Position numbers and translations under genes: made by a program
DNA from: Nitrososphaerota archaeon
GTDB lineage: Archaea > Thermoproteota > Nitrososphaeria > Nitrososphaerales > CADDZS01
Assembly: GCA_021325255.1 (NCBI GenBank)
Contig: JAJPHP010000072.1
Coordinates: 1-32,508 of the forward strand
Reading direction: 5' to 3'
Length of the DNA stretch: 32,508 bases
In this document: positions 25,692-32,508 of the stretch, piece after piece
How the letters are laid out: each line of letters begins with the position of its first letter
Position numbering within the stretch: the first letter of the stretch is position 1
Notes under the pieces: model-generated
What the model saw: only the letters and a program-made list of their open reading frames with translations
What the model was told of the DNA's origin: nothing
Database searches by the model: none

Positions 25692-26411
25692 ATGTGCAGG
25701 ATGCTAGGAATTGTGCCGGGCGAAGCTGGCGTTGTTGACCTGAATGTTTTGAAAGCTTTCAGGAACCTTGCAATGTCAGGCTGTGTCCTGCCCAAATCCA
25801 GATCTGGTCACACTGACGGATGGGGAATGGTCGTCTGGAACAACTCCCTTCCAGAATACATTGCAAGAGAGCCTAACAATGCCGCAATTGACCCACAATA
25901 TGATGTTGCCCTAGACCGTATGAAAAATAAACCGATTTCTTCCCCGCTTCTTGCGCACCTGCGAAAAGCCTCAAGCGGTTCGAAACGGACTCGCGAAAAC
26001 ACGCACCCATTCCTTTTCAAAAAGTGGGCATTCGCGCACAACGGCACGATAAGAAGGATGAATCTGAGGGATAGAACAGACAGCCAGTGGTTCTTTCATT
26101 CAGTGATGGAACGCCTAGATCTGAGCAACGGAGACGTAGTGCAAGCCATTGCTGAACAGGTAAAATCCGTACGCGAGGTCTATGACTACAGCAGCCTGAC
26201 ATTTCTTCTGTCTGATGGCAAGTCGCTTTACGCATACCGCGATTGTTCTTCCAATGAAGACTACTACACACTTTACTATACGCAGGTGGATGGCGCAATC
26301 ATTGTTTGCCAAGAGAGGATATTGGACTCGCGGTGGGAAGTAGTCGGTAATGGTCAGCTCTTGAAGGTTGATGCCGAGAAACTCCAATGTGAATTCCTCG
26401 AAGTAATGTAG
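25692..26411 (+). CDS. Class II glutamine amidotransferase (Ntn hydrolase)
   Basis: 239 aa from ATG 25692. The frame is open to 25542, but the start is fixed by chemistry: the enzyme needs an N-terminal cysteine nucleophile, and MCRMLGIVPG places Cys2 directly after the Met. Further features are RSGHTDGWGMVVW, SPLLAHLRKASSG, ENTHPFLFKKWAFAHNGTI and an SLTFLLSDGKSLYAYR segment, as in YafJ/GatB-like stand-alone glutaminase-domain proteins. It would release ammonia from glutamine. No synthase domain is fused and the partner is unknown. Confidence 0.88.
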   Translation: MCRMLGIVPGEAGVVDLNVLKAFRNLAMSGCVLPKSRSGHTDGWGMVVWNNSLPEYIAREPNNAAIDPQYDVALDRMKNKPISSPLLAHLRKASSGSKRTRENTHPFLFKKWAFAHNGTIRRMNLRDRTDSQWFFHSVMERLDLSNGDVVQAIAEQVKSVREVYDYSSLTFLLSDGKSLYAYRDCSSNEDYYTLYYTQVDGAIIVCQERILDSRWEVVGNGQLLKVDAEKLQCEFLEVM

Positions 26412-26448
26412 TTTTCAAATTCAGGACGTTCAGGTTGGAGCAGAGTCT

Positions 26449-28026
26449 TTATGAAAATGCCATCCTGTATACAACTACGTTTCCAACGGTGGAGCGAAAC
26501 ACCTCGGTAAAACCGGCGGGAATTCTAATCTGCGACGGATCAACGTAGACTATGTAGGATATCCTGTTTTTGACTATCTGTTGGAACCATGCGATGTAAC
26601 TCGCCTGAGATCCAATCTGATAAGCAAGAGGGGCGGGCGTGAAGTTGTACTCGGGAGCATACCACCACATCAGGGTATACCAGTTGGATTCCATCTTGGC
26701 GCTCAGCGGAACATTTGCATAAAGCCAAGTTGTGGCTTGCCTCAAACCAGCGTTGAGTGCTCCCTCGAGTGGAGGCGTGTTCTCATAAACGATTGTCCCA
26801 GATTGTGCCGCTGCGAATGCAAGGGGGGCCGAAATCGTTATGATCAAAAGAAGTGAGGTGGCGAAACCCAACGTCCTGAATGGAATCCTCCTCCTCGCGG
26901 AGTAAATGGCGTGCGAGAGTTGCGAAAACCCCCAGAAAGTAACCAGCATAGCTGGAGCTAGGAATTCGATGGAGTACCGCGGGTCATCGTATGGCCAAAC
27001 AAGGCTGTAATAGGCAAACATCACGGCAAACCAGGAAATCATCGCGTATACCAGTGGATGTGCCTTCTGCTTTAGTGGGCTTGAAGGAACGAGAGCAAGT
27101 AGGGCATAGCTAGAAGAAATCAAAAAAACCACAGAGAGGATCGTTCCGTAAGCTCCTACCCCCAAGACTGAACTGAAATTGACCAAGTAGAACGACTTGC
27201 CTAAATTGGTGTGAAACGGGTTGACGACATTTGGTGATGGAAACAGTATCAAAAGCCCGAAGTGATTGACAAATGGATACGAAATCCACTGGATGCCAGA
27301 CAAGACAAAGGCAAGGATGGAAAGTCCGAATCCATAGTAGAACTCAAAGTGATCGAGTAATCTTCCAAGATTGCGAGAGGCGGCAAGGTATACTAGAGCA
27401 GCAATGAAGACACTTGCCATCGAGTATCTGGTCAGAGGCGTGAGCACCATCAATGGCAAAGCGACCAGAAGAAGCTTCGTGCTCTTCTCACAAGCATATA
27501 TCAGCGCTGACAGCGCCATCATTCCGACGGCCACCCCCTCTACATCCGAGACCGCGATTCCAGACCATTCGAATACTTTCGGAGCGAGCGCAAAGCTCCC
27601 CGCCGCCAGCCCTGCTAGGAGTGGATTCATGATGCGCCTTGCGACAAGAAAAGTGGCAATGATGCCGCAGAAGTATAGAGCAGCGGAAATCGCGTAGCCG
27701 TCGGCGACATTCGGCATGGTCAACCTGAAAGCAAGAGAGATTAGGAACGGGACGAATGGAGGGCGAGTCGGATCGTATGACTGCGAATACTGGCTATAGC
27801 CGGCGTACACGCCGCCGTTTGTAAGAAAGGATCCACTATCCCACTCAAGCGAATGCGCCTGAGAGACTAGTATGTACCGTGATGCCGCTATGGCGGCTGA
27901 AAAACCTAGAACGGCAAATAAAATGATCGTATCTGGCAATTTTTTTTTCGAAAGGAAGGGGCGAAGTCTTCGACGAATTGTGCTCTCCTTTCCCTTGACA
28001 ATCATTTCAATTGTTAGCTGCGACAA
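26449..28026 (-). CDS. GT-C-fold membrane glycosyltransferase (ArnT/PMT-like)
   Basis: 525 aa from a TTG at 28026; ATG 28005 is an alternative. About 10-12 transmembrane helices, the first at residues 33-52. The first external loop carries the acidic EWDSGSFLTNGG typical of GT39/GT83-type enzymes that use a polyprenyl-phosphate sugar, followed by DPTRPPFVPFLISL. SDVEG and LTRYSM blocks match the conserved membrane core. A C-terminal extracytoplasmic segment ends in VGNVVVYRMAFS. It probably transfers a sugar to an extracellular protein or lipid. It diverges from the GT2 gene. Confidence 0.8.
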   Translation of the reverse strand: MSQLTIEMIVKGKESTIRRRLRPFLSKKKLPDTIILFAVLGFSAAIAASRYILVSQAHSLEWDSGSFLTNGGVYAGYSQYSQSYDPTRPPFVPFLISLAFRLTMPNVADGYAISAALYFCGIIATFLVARRIMNPLLAGLAAGSFALAPKVFEWSGIAVSDVEGVAVGMMALSALIYACEKSTKLLLVALPLMVLTPLTRYSMASVFIAALVYLAASRNLGRLLDHFEFYYGFGLSILAFVLSGIQWISYPFVNHFGLLILFPSPNVVNPFHTNLGKSFYLVNFSSVLGVGAYGTILSVVFLISSSYALLALVPSSPLKQKAHPLVYAMISWFAVMFAYYSLVWPYDDPRYSIEFLAPAMLVTFWGFSQLSHAIYSARRRIPFRTLGFATSLLLIITISAPLAFAAAQSGTIVYENTPPLEGALNAGLRQATTWLYANVPLSAKMESNWYTLMWWYAPEYNFTPAPLAYQIGSQASYIAWFQQIVKNRISYIVYVDPSQIRIPAGFTEVFRSTVGNVVVYRMAFS

Positions 28027-28347
28027 TTCCGAAAAATTTCGCCCTAGAGCCCTCGTTACCTTGCGCGTCCAACTGACAGGGAGTGAGACAACTCCGACTG
28101 ATCTGGTAGAATTGGGGGCGCCTATCTCTCAACCAGTCTTGCGCGCACTCCCGTGCACCGGAAAAAGTAGAAGAAGAATCTAAAGATAAGGCAGCTGATT
28201 TGATGCTCCCGAAAAAAGATCAATCCATTACTTACAATTGATTCATACGAGATAAATCCAATTTGCCTTTGGTATTATAAAGTGCCTGTGGCTTCCGCTC
28301 CCTAGAACGGACGAACAATAAAGTGGTGAACCAATAGTAGCTTGGGC
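28027..28347. other. Divergent promoter region between two glycosyltransferase genes
   Basis: No coding frame is credible. TTATAAAG at 28275-28282 is a clear TATA box for the GT2 gene on the plus strand. The left part presumably holds the promoter of the minus-strand GT-C gene; no strong element was picked out. Confidence 0.5.
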
Positions 28348-29514
28348 ATGTCTCCGGGTTTCCCCCTCCCGCTCTCACCATCCTCACCCCTCATCGGCAT
28401 GTCAGCGGTGGATAGGTTAGTTCACAGAAAATCCCACATGACAGTTGACCCCAATTATGTCAATTACACTTTCGCAATCGTAATACCGGCATACAATGAA
28501 GAGAGAATGATTTCGCAGACGATTCGATCCTGCCTAAAGCAGTCGAAGATGCCAGCCAGGATTTTCGTTGTTGATGATATTTCGACTGACGGGACCGCAG
28601 AGATTGTCAGGCGATACTCTGCCGTGTTTCCTAACGTCATCCTCGTGAAAAACGACGTAAAGCGAGGGAAGGCAGGAGGAATAAACTACGTACTACGCCA
28701 TGTGACCGAAGACATTGTTATGGTCATAGATGCGGACACCTACCTTCACGAGAAATACTGCGAAAATATGATTCGAGCCCTCAGGTTCTATGGAGCTGCA
28801 GCAGCTACGGGTTACGTCATACCCTACACCGAAAGGGGGAATTCGTCTCCCTTTATGCTTCATCGAGCCTATGCGTACATCTACGGCCATGAGATCGAAA
28901 AGAGAGCGCAGGAGTCAATTAATGGGATGATCGTTCTAGCAGGATGCGCCGCGGCATACAAGAGGGAGATACTCGTAGAGTTAGGAGGAATGCCTCTCGA
29001 CACCATCGTCGAGGACATGGATTTGACATGGAGACTGATTGAGAGAGGATACAAAACAATCTACACCAAGAACGCATTTGCATTCACAGACGAGCCGGAG
29101 AATTTCAAGGCATATAGGACCCAGCTAGACCGGTGGTACGGGGGATTTTTCGAATGTCTTCACGCTCACGGTCAGAAGATTTTCAGATCTAGAGCGCTTA
29201 CCTTCACTGTTGTCTTCGGGATCATGCAGGGCCTCTGGACGCCATTTTTCATAGGTTACTTGGCGTATAGCGTCTACAACGGTGACCTGCTCACTGGCAC
29301 TTTGTTGATTTTGCTTAACTTTGCCATGCAGTTCGCGATCACGGCTTTCAAAGCCTGGAGAACAAAGAGGTTCAAGACCATCCTCAAGGGAACTATGGTC
29401 ACGTTGATACTCTCTATGGTAGATACGCTGATCTGGAACAAATGTCTATTGAAATATGGCGTCCTTGGCAAAAGGGTGAAGAAATGGAGCATGGGTGTAC
29501 AGAGGGCACACTAA
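28348..29514 (+). CDS. Processive-type GT2 family glycosyltransferase
   Basis: 388 aa from ATG 28348; a TTG two codons earlier and ATG 28396 are also possible. Numbered from that TTG, the GT-A catalytic domain shows FAIVIPAYNEE, the metal-binding Asp130-Ala-Asp132 (MVIDADT), Glu224-Asp225 in the VEDMDLTWR base motif and Gln261-x2-Arg-Trp265 (QLDRWYGG). These are the D, DxD, ED and QxxRW signatures of cellulose/chitin/hyaluronan-synthase-like enzymes. Two to four C-terminal membrane helices follow. The product is probably a surface polysaccharide or glycolipid. TATA box at 28275-28282. Confidence 0.9.
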   Translation: MSPGFPLPLSPSSPLIGMSAVDRLVHRKSHMTVDPNYVNYTFAIVIPAYNEERMISQTIRSCLKQSKMPARIFVVDDISTDGTAEIVRRYSAVFPNVILVKNDVKRGKAGGINYVLRHVTEDIVMVIDADTYLHEKYCENMIRALRFYGAAAATGYVIPYTERGNSSPFMLHRAYAYIYGHEIEKRAQESINGMIVLAGCAAAYKREILVELGGMPLDTIVEDMDLTWRLIERGYKTIYTKNAFAFTDEPENFKAYRTQLDRWYGGFFECLHAHGQKIFRSRALTFTVVFGIMQGLWTPFFIGYLAYSVYNGDLLTGTLLILLNFAMQFAITAFKAWRTKRFKTILKGTMVTLILSMVDTLIWNKCLLKYGVLGKRVKKWSMGVQRAH

Positions 29515-29610
29515 CACGAACAATTTTCAGCAAATTGCTTTTATCACAGTACTGCATTCGTTCCTGTTTCGAGGCAAAAGAGTGTTGCAGAAGGAGGTTA
29601 AAGCGAATTG

Positions 29611-30114
29611 ATGATATCCAGTGGAATCGCAAGAGTGGGCGGTATACTGATGCTTGGCGTGTTTGCCGTAAATGTGTACCTGGGAATCTATGATACGAAT
29701 CTGAGCCAGGTGCCTCTGCACTGGGACTTGAATTGGGTGATTGCTGCGGTTACGCTGATTGCCGCGATTTTGCTTCTGGCAAAACCGCTGAATGCGCCTC
29801 TTGTTACTCTCGCCGGAATTGTATGGCCGATAGTCTATGTCGCTTCGCTCGCTGTAGACGTTTACACAAAGATGTGTCTTGGTGCTTCATATTGCTGGCC
29901 GTCAAGGACTGCAGCTTTTCAGTATCTTATCTTGAATAATCCGAACGCTGAGGGAGGAGGTTGGAAACTTTTCCCGTACACAATCCCAATAGCTTTAGGG
30001 CTGCTCTTTGTCACATTCGTTCTTTCAATAATTGTGGTTGCGTCAATTTACCGCTCGCGAGCAGTGACGACGACCACGAGGATGCAGCAAACGTCCGCGG
30101 CCAAACCGCCATAG
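29611..30114 (+). CDS. Four-helix membrane protein, unknown
   Basis: 167 aa from ATG 29611; a TTG directly precedes it. Hydrophobic segments at about residues 8-27, 42-58, 64-84 and 122-146, with a Ser/Thr-rich cytoplasmic tail. The loop between helices 3 and 4 has two cysteines (KMCLGASYCWPS). TTTTATC at 29538-29544 may be its TATA box. No family was recognised. It follows the GT2 gene on the same strand, but the 96-nt gap and own promoter suggest separate transcription. Confidence 0.6.
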   Translation: MISSGIARVGGILMLGVFAVNVYLGIYDTNLSQVPLHWDLNWVIAAVTLIAAILLLAKPLNAPLVTLAGIVWPIVYVASLAVDVYTKMCLGASYCWPSRTAAFQYLILNNPNAEGGGWKLFPYTIPIALGLLFVTFVLSIIVVASIYRSRAVTTTTRMQQTSAAKPP

Positions 30115-30143
30115 GACTACTTGACTTGCCTCATTTTTGAGAG

Positions 30144-30476
30144 TCATGCGGCCCCTATTCTAGGGTGCAATCTAGCTTCTGCGATAAAGGCCACAAGAAA
30201 GATGAATGTCAAGCCAACCAAGAAATCGAAAGTGGCATCTCCAAGAATCGCTTCACCGAAAGAAAGCGTGGCAAACACCACGAAAATCGTCAGAACGGCG
30301 GTGAAAGCAACAACTGTTTTGTTTTGACCGTACGCCTTTATGTCCTCTCTCTTTGCCGCAAGAATCGTACATGTGATCAGAACTACAATGAGTGACACGG
30401 CGAAGAAGGAACCCGCATACAAGATCAATGTTCCGAAACTCAAAGCGAATATTATTGCAAGAAGAAGCGAGCTCAT
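30144..30476 (-). CDS. Four-helix membrane protein, unknown
   Basis: 110 aa from ATG 30476. Helices at about residues 3-22, 24-41, 55-73 and 82-100. The second and third are separated by a charged cytoplasmic loop (AAKREDIKAYGQNKT). Convergent with the previous gene, 29 nt apart. No recognised family or motif. Confidence 0.6.
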   Translation of the reverse strand: MSSLLLAIIFALSFGTLILYAGSFFAVSLIVVLITCTILAAKREDIKAYGQNKTVVAFTAVLTIFVVFATLSFGEAILGDATFDFLVGLTFIFLVAFIAEARLHPRIGAA

Positions 30477-30712
30477 GGGTGGAGCGGACGACAGGTTTCC
30501 AATTTTCCCCCTTTTTTCATTCGGTTTCAGTAGGTAGCCCTTTTCCTATTCTTCACTCTTACTATCTATTCAGGCAGAGCTTATTGGTAGAGATATGGCA
30601 ATGATCATCTCGTAAAAGACTAAAGAAAAGGCTAGTGACAGAGAGCGCCAAGACAATCAACGCTAACAATTGGCGAACCTTCGAACGAGATTATGGGCCT
30701 TATATGTTACTG

Positions 30713-30722
30713 CATATATATT
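30713..30722 (+). promoter_or_regulatory. TATA-like box of queC
   Basis: CATATATATT on the plus strand. It is the strongest A/T element before queC, and lies about 140 nt from the start codon. Confidence 0.4.
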
Positions 30723-30790
30723 GAAAAGAATTGAACAAGTGAAGCTAATCAGAAGAGGACTGCTCGAGGATATTTTTCTTCGATCGGCTC

Positions 30791-30855
30791 CAATTCAATT
30801 GTCAGTTTCTTGAGGGCAAATTTCTTGCCATGATGTCATATTTGTGGTTGAATTG
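30791..30855 (+). promoter_or_regulatory. Possible structured 5' leader of queC
   Basis: CAATTCAA (30791-30798) pairs perfectly with TTGAATTG (30848-30855), which ends four bases before the ATG. Inside, GGCAA (30815-30819) pairs with TTGCC (30825-30829) across a 5-nt loop. The closing stem would bury the region just ahead of the start codon. No known preQ0/preQ1 aptamer consensus was recognised. Confidence 0.35.
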
Positions 30856-30859
30856 AAAC

Positions 30860-31564
30860 ATGGCTGGTGGTGATTCTAATCATCTTAGCGCAGTAGCGAT
30901 TGTCAGCGGCGGCCTGGATAGCTGCGGCGTGGCGGCCTATCTAAGAGAGAAGCAGGGACGAGATCTCTACTTGCTGACCTTCATTTATGGACAGCGTGCC
31001 AAGAGAGAAGTTGAGCGGGCGGTAGAAGTCGGACGACGGTTCGAGCCAATCGAACACAAAGTCATCGATATTTCTATCATGAAGGAGCTCTACGGATCTA
31101 CAAATGTACTTACGGACGAAACAAAGGAAATGCCTTCACATTTCCAGAGTAGCATAATTGTTCCGATAAGAAATGCAATATTCCTGACAATAGGGACAGC
31201 GTATGCCTTCAGTAGGAAAGCTAGCTTGGTTGCGTACGGGGCACACCTTTCAGACCAGCCTTATCCCGACTGCCGACCCGAGTTCGCGATGCTTCTGTCG
31301 AGAGCACTCAATCTAGGGGACATCGACGCAATCAAATCTAAAACTCATCCTGAAGTGGAGTTCTGGAGCCCTGCAATCGCGGGATTGAGTAAGAGCGAGA
31401 TGCTAAAGATATCGTATGATCTCCTGCATGATGCAGTTTTCCGAACATGGAGCTGTTACCTCGATGGCCAAAAGCAGTGCGGTAAGTGTGAGTCCTGCAA
31501 CAACAGGAAGTCGGCTTTCATGCAGGCTGGTATCAAAGATCTTACAGAGTATGAGAGACAGTAA
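30860..31564 (+). CDS. queC: 7-cyano-7-deazaguanine synthase (QueC)
   Basis: 234 aa from ATG 30860. Converts 7-carboxy-7-deazaguanine to preQ0 using ATP and ammonia; in archaea preQ0 is inserted into tRNA and becomes archaeosine. The PP-loop SGGLDS is at residues 16-21. FIYGQRAKREVERA, IIVPIRNAIFLTIG, YGAHLSDQPYPDCRPEF and the C-terminal zinc site (WSCYLDG, CGKCESC) all match the family. Length is usual. No other queuosine-pathway gene is in the window. tRNA-Leu(CAG) starts 60 nt downstream. Confidence 0.95.
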   Translation: MAGGDSNHLSAVAIVSGGLDSCGVAAYLREKQGRDLYLLTFIYGQRAKREVERAVEVGRRFEPIEHKVIDISIMKELYGSTNVLTDETKEMPSHFQSSIIVPIRNAIFLTIGTAYAFSRKASLVAYGAHLSDQPYPDCRPEFAMLLSRALNLGDIDAIKSKTHPEVEFWSPAIAGLSKSEMLKISYDLLHDAVFRTWSCYLDGQKQCGKCESCNNRKSAFMQAGIKDLTEYERQ

Positions 31565-31624
31565 GAACCCAGATTGTATTAGACAAAAACCGTTAAAGCG
31601 CTCAGTTCAAATTTGGTGTTCTGC

Positions 31625-31774
31625 GCGGGGGTCGCCCAGCCTGGTCAACGGCGCGAGAGCTCTGGCATTTCAAAGATTCTCGAGTACGCGAAGCTCAGGT
31701 TTTTCTCATTTCAGATTGGAGAATGGGATACCTCGTCCCTTAGGGGTTCGTGGGTTCAAATCCCACCCCCCGCA
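31625..31774 (+). tRNA. tRNA-Leu(CAG) gene with two introns
   Basis: Acceptor GCGGGGG (31625-31631) pairs with CCCCCGC (31767-31773), with A73 at 31774 and no encoded CCA. T arm GTGGG-TTCAAAT-CCCAC and a 14-nt class II variable arm are intact. Exons: 31625-31657, 31693-31699 and 31730-31774, total 85 nt, with anticodon stem CGAGG/CCTCG and loop CTCAGGA. Intron 31658-31692 (30/31) has central helix CGCG/CGCG with bulges AGA and AAG. Intron 31700-31729 (37/38) has central helix CTCA/TGGG with bulges GGT and ATA, plus an inner stem. CGTTAAAG at 31591-31598 fits a TATA box about 30 nt upstream. The anticodon lies on the 7-nt exon 2. Confidence 0.9.
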
Positions 31775-31876
31775 TTTCATTATTGCTTGCTCAATCAGGC
31801 ACTTTGCCGCAAAATTTGCTCATCTCTTAATAACGGGATAAGAAACCTTGGCAGCCTGGAGTAAAGACAGTTAGGT

Positions 31877-32404
31877 TTGGCCGATTTCATTTTTCTGATT
31901 CTGCTGATAATTCACGTCGGGGCTATAGCCGTCTGGCTTGGTGGCGGGATATTGTTTTCTTCAGTTATCGCTCCGACACTTCAAAACATTCAGGCCAGTG
32001 CTAGAGCTGAATTCTTGGTCTCAGCGATACCGCGTTACGTGAGGTTCATTCTCGCGAGTGCTATTGCAGCAATAATCGCAGGCGTCGCGTTGTTTGGTTA
32101 TATTGCCCAAGCCACGACTTCACTGGCTCCGAGCGGATCCGGATTGATTTACGTGGAAGCAGGAACCATTCTTGGATTGATCGCATTCATCTTTGGCGCT
32201 GGAGTGGTTTACCCGTCAGGTATGAAACTCGTCTCCGTCCTTAAACGAGGCACAACGAGCACAACTAGTTCACCACAAAGTGGAGTTGCTAATTCACCTA
32301 ATGAAACGACGCGATTGCAGGGACGATTGAGAATGGGTGCCTCTGTTTCTACGGGTCTGCTTGCAATCACGCTGATACTGATGTTGGTTGGGGCAAGTAT
32401 TTGA
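31877..32404 (+). CDS. CopD-like four-helix membrane protein
   Basis: 175 aa from a TTG at 31877. Helices at about residues 4-26, 55-76, 86-108 and 153-173. The first helix holds IIHVGAIAVWLGGGILF, which resembles the His- and Trp-containing first helix of CopD/DUF-type membrane proteins, though the family call is tentative. The loop before the last helix is Ser/Thr-rich. The function is unknown; a heme- or copper-linked role is only suggested by the resemblance. Confidence 0.6.
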   Translation: MADFIFLILLIIHVGAIAVWLGGGILFSSVIAPTLQNIQASARAEFLVSAIPRYVRFILASAIAAIIAGVALFGYIAQATTSLAPSGSGLIYVEAGTILGLIAFIFGAGVVYPSGMKLVSVLKRGTTSTTSSPQSGVANSPNETTRLQGRLRMGASVSTGLLAITLILMLVGASI

Positions 32405-32419
32405 GGATGTCAAGTTATC

Positions 32420-32500
32420 TGGCCGTACGCTTTATGGCCAAGGTGTCGTATGACACCGTGCTGCCATGAGAAAATATTCTCCTTTCGAAATCATGGCAGC
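32420..32500. other. Three consecutive hairpins at the right edge
   Basis: TGGCC (32420-32424) pairs with GGCCA (32436-32440). GGTGTC (32442-32447) pairs with GACACC (32452-32457). GCTGCCATGA (32460-32469) pairs with TCATGGCAGC (32491-32500), with a smaller GAGAA/TTCTC hairpin inside its loop. They begin 16 nt after the CopD-like stop codon. Confidence 0.5.
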
Positions 32501-32508
32501 TAGAGCAA

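Larger units (their letters stand above)
30477..30859. other. Intergenic region and leader of queC
   Basis: No CDS. CATATATATT at 30713-30722 looks like the queC TATA box, predicting a leader of about 110-120 nt, long for an archaeal message. The leader end is foldable (see 30791-30855). Confidence 0.45.

Noticed and set aside
31658..31692. CAA anticodon inside TTTCAAAGA of tRNA-Leu(CAG)
   Set aside because: That segment falls in the first intron. Using it leaves no way to form the anticodon stem with CCTCG, while CTCAGG with introns at 30/31 and 37/38 fits everything.
1..32508. CRISPR array, rRNA genes, RNase P RNA or SRP RNA
   Set aside because: No regularly spaced repeats and no recognisable conserved rRNA, RNase P or SRP motifs were seen in the intergenic regions.

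Overview
The window looks archaeal. It encodes archaeal release factor aRF1, an archaeal-type UMP kinase, an archaeal-style valyl-tRNA synthetase and QueC (archaeosine pathway). TATA-like boxes lie just upstream of many starts, several of which are TTG or GTG, and two tRNA-Leu genes are split by bulge-helix-bulge introns. A Nitrososphaerota (Thaumarchaeota)-like soil or sediment lineage is the best guess; that is an inference, with no marker gene here to prove it.

Layout. 1-3.0 kb: a secreted or anchored HNH-nuclease-like protein, a small gene broken by an in-frame TAG, and a branched-chain aminotransferase (ilvE). 3.0-8.55 kb: a gene-poor tract with a nickel transporter diverging from its probable regulator nikR across a candidate NikR operator. 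The tract is bounded by a 16-bp direct repeat of the 3' end of tRNA-Leu(CAA), so it may be an old integration. 8.5-13 kb: a minus-strand group of a UPF0182 membrane protein, a tail-anchored protein, UMP kinase and tRNA-Leu(CAA) with three introns. 13-21 kb: DNA polymerase IV, nitroreductase, a free-standing B3/B4 domain protein, a HAD hydrolase, aRF1 and ValRS. 21-24.5 kb: a 2H phosphoesterase, a frameshifted IS5-family transposase and small unknown genes. 24.7-30.5 kb: an AlaX editing protein, a class II glutamine amidotransferase, two glycosyltransferases (GT-C type and GT2) and small membrane proteins. 30.5-32.5 kb: queC, tRNA-Leu(CAG) with two introns, a CopD-like membrane protein and a cluster of hairpins at the right edge.

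Functional themes. Many genes serve translation: aRF1, ValRS, AlaX, the B3/B4 protein, two tRNA-Leu and QueC. Nickel uptake forms a self-contained regulated pair. The two glycosyltransferases probably act on the cell surface. The strongest unusual signal is the pair of multi-intron tRNA-Leu genes. Both carry a non-canonical intron at position 30/31 and a canonical one at 37/38, so the anticodon sits on a separate 7-nt mini-exon; the CAA gene has a third intron in the D arm. All structure claims were derived by hand folding and protein family calls by recognition of motifs; no searches were run.
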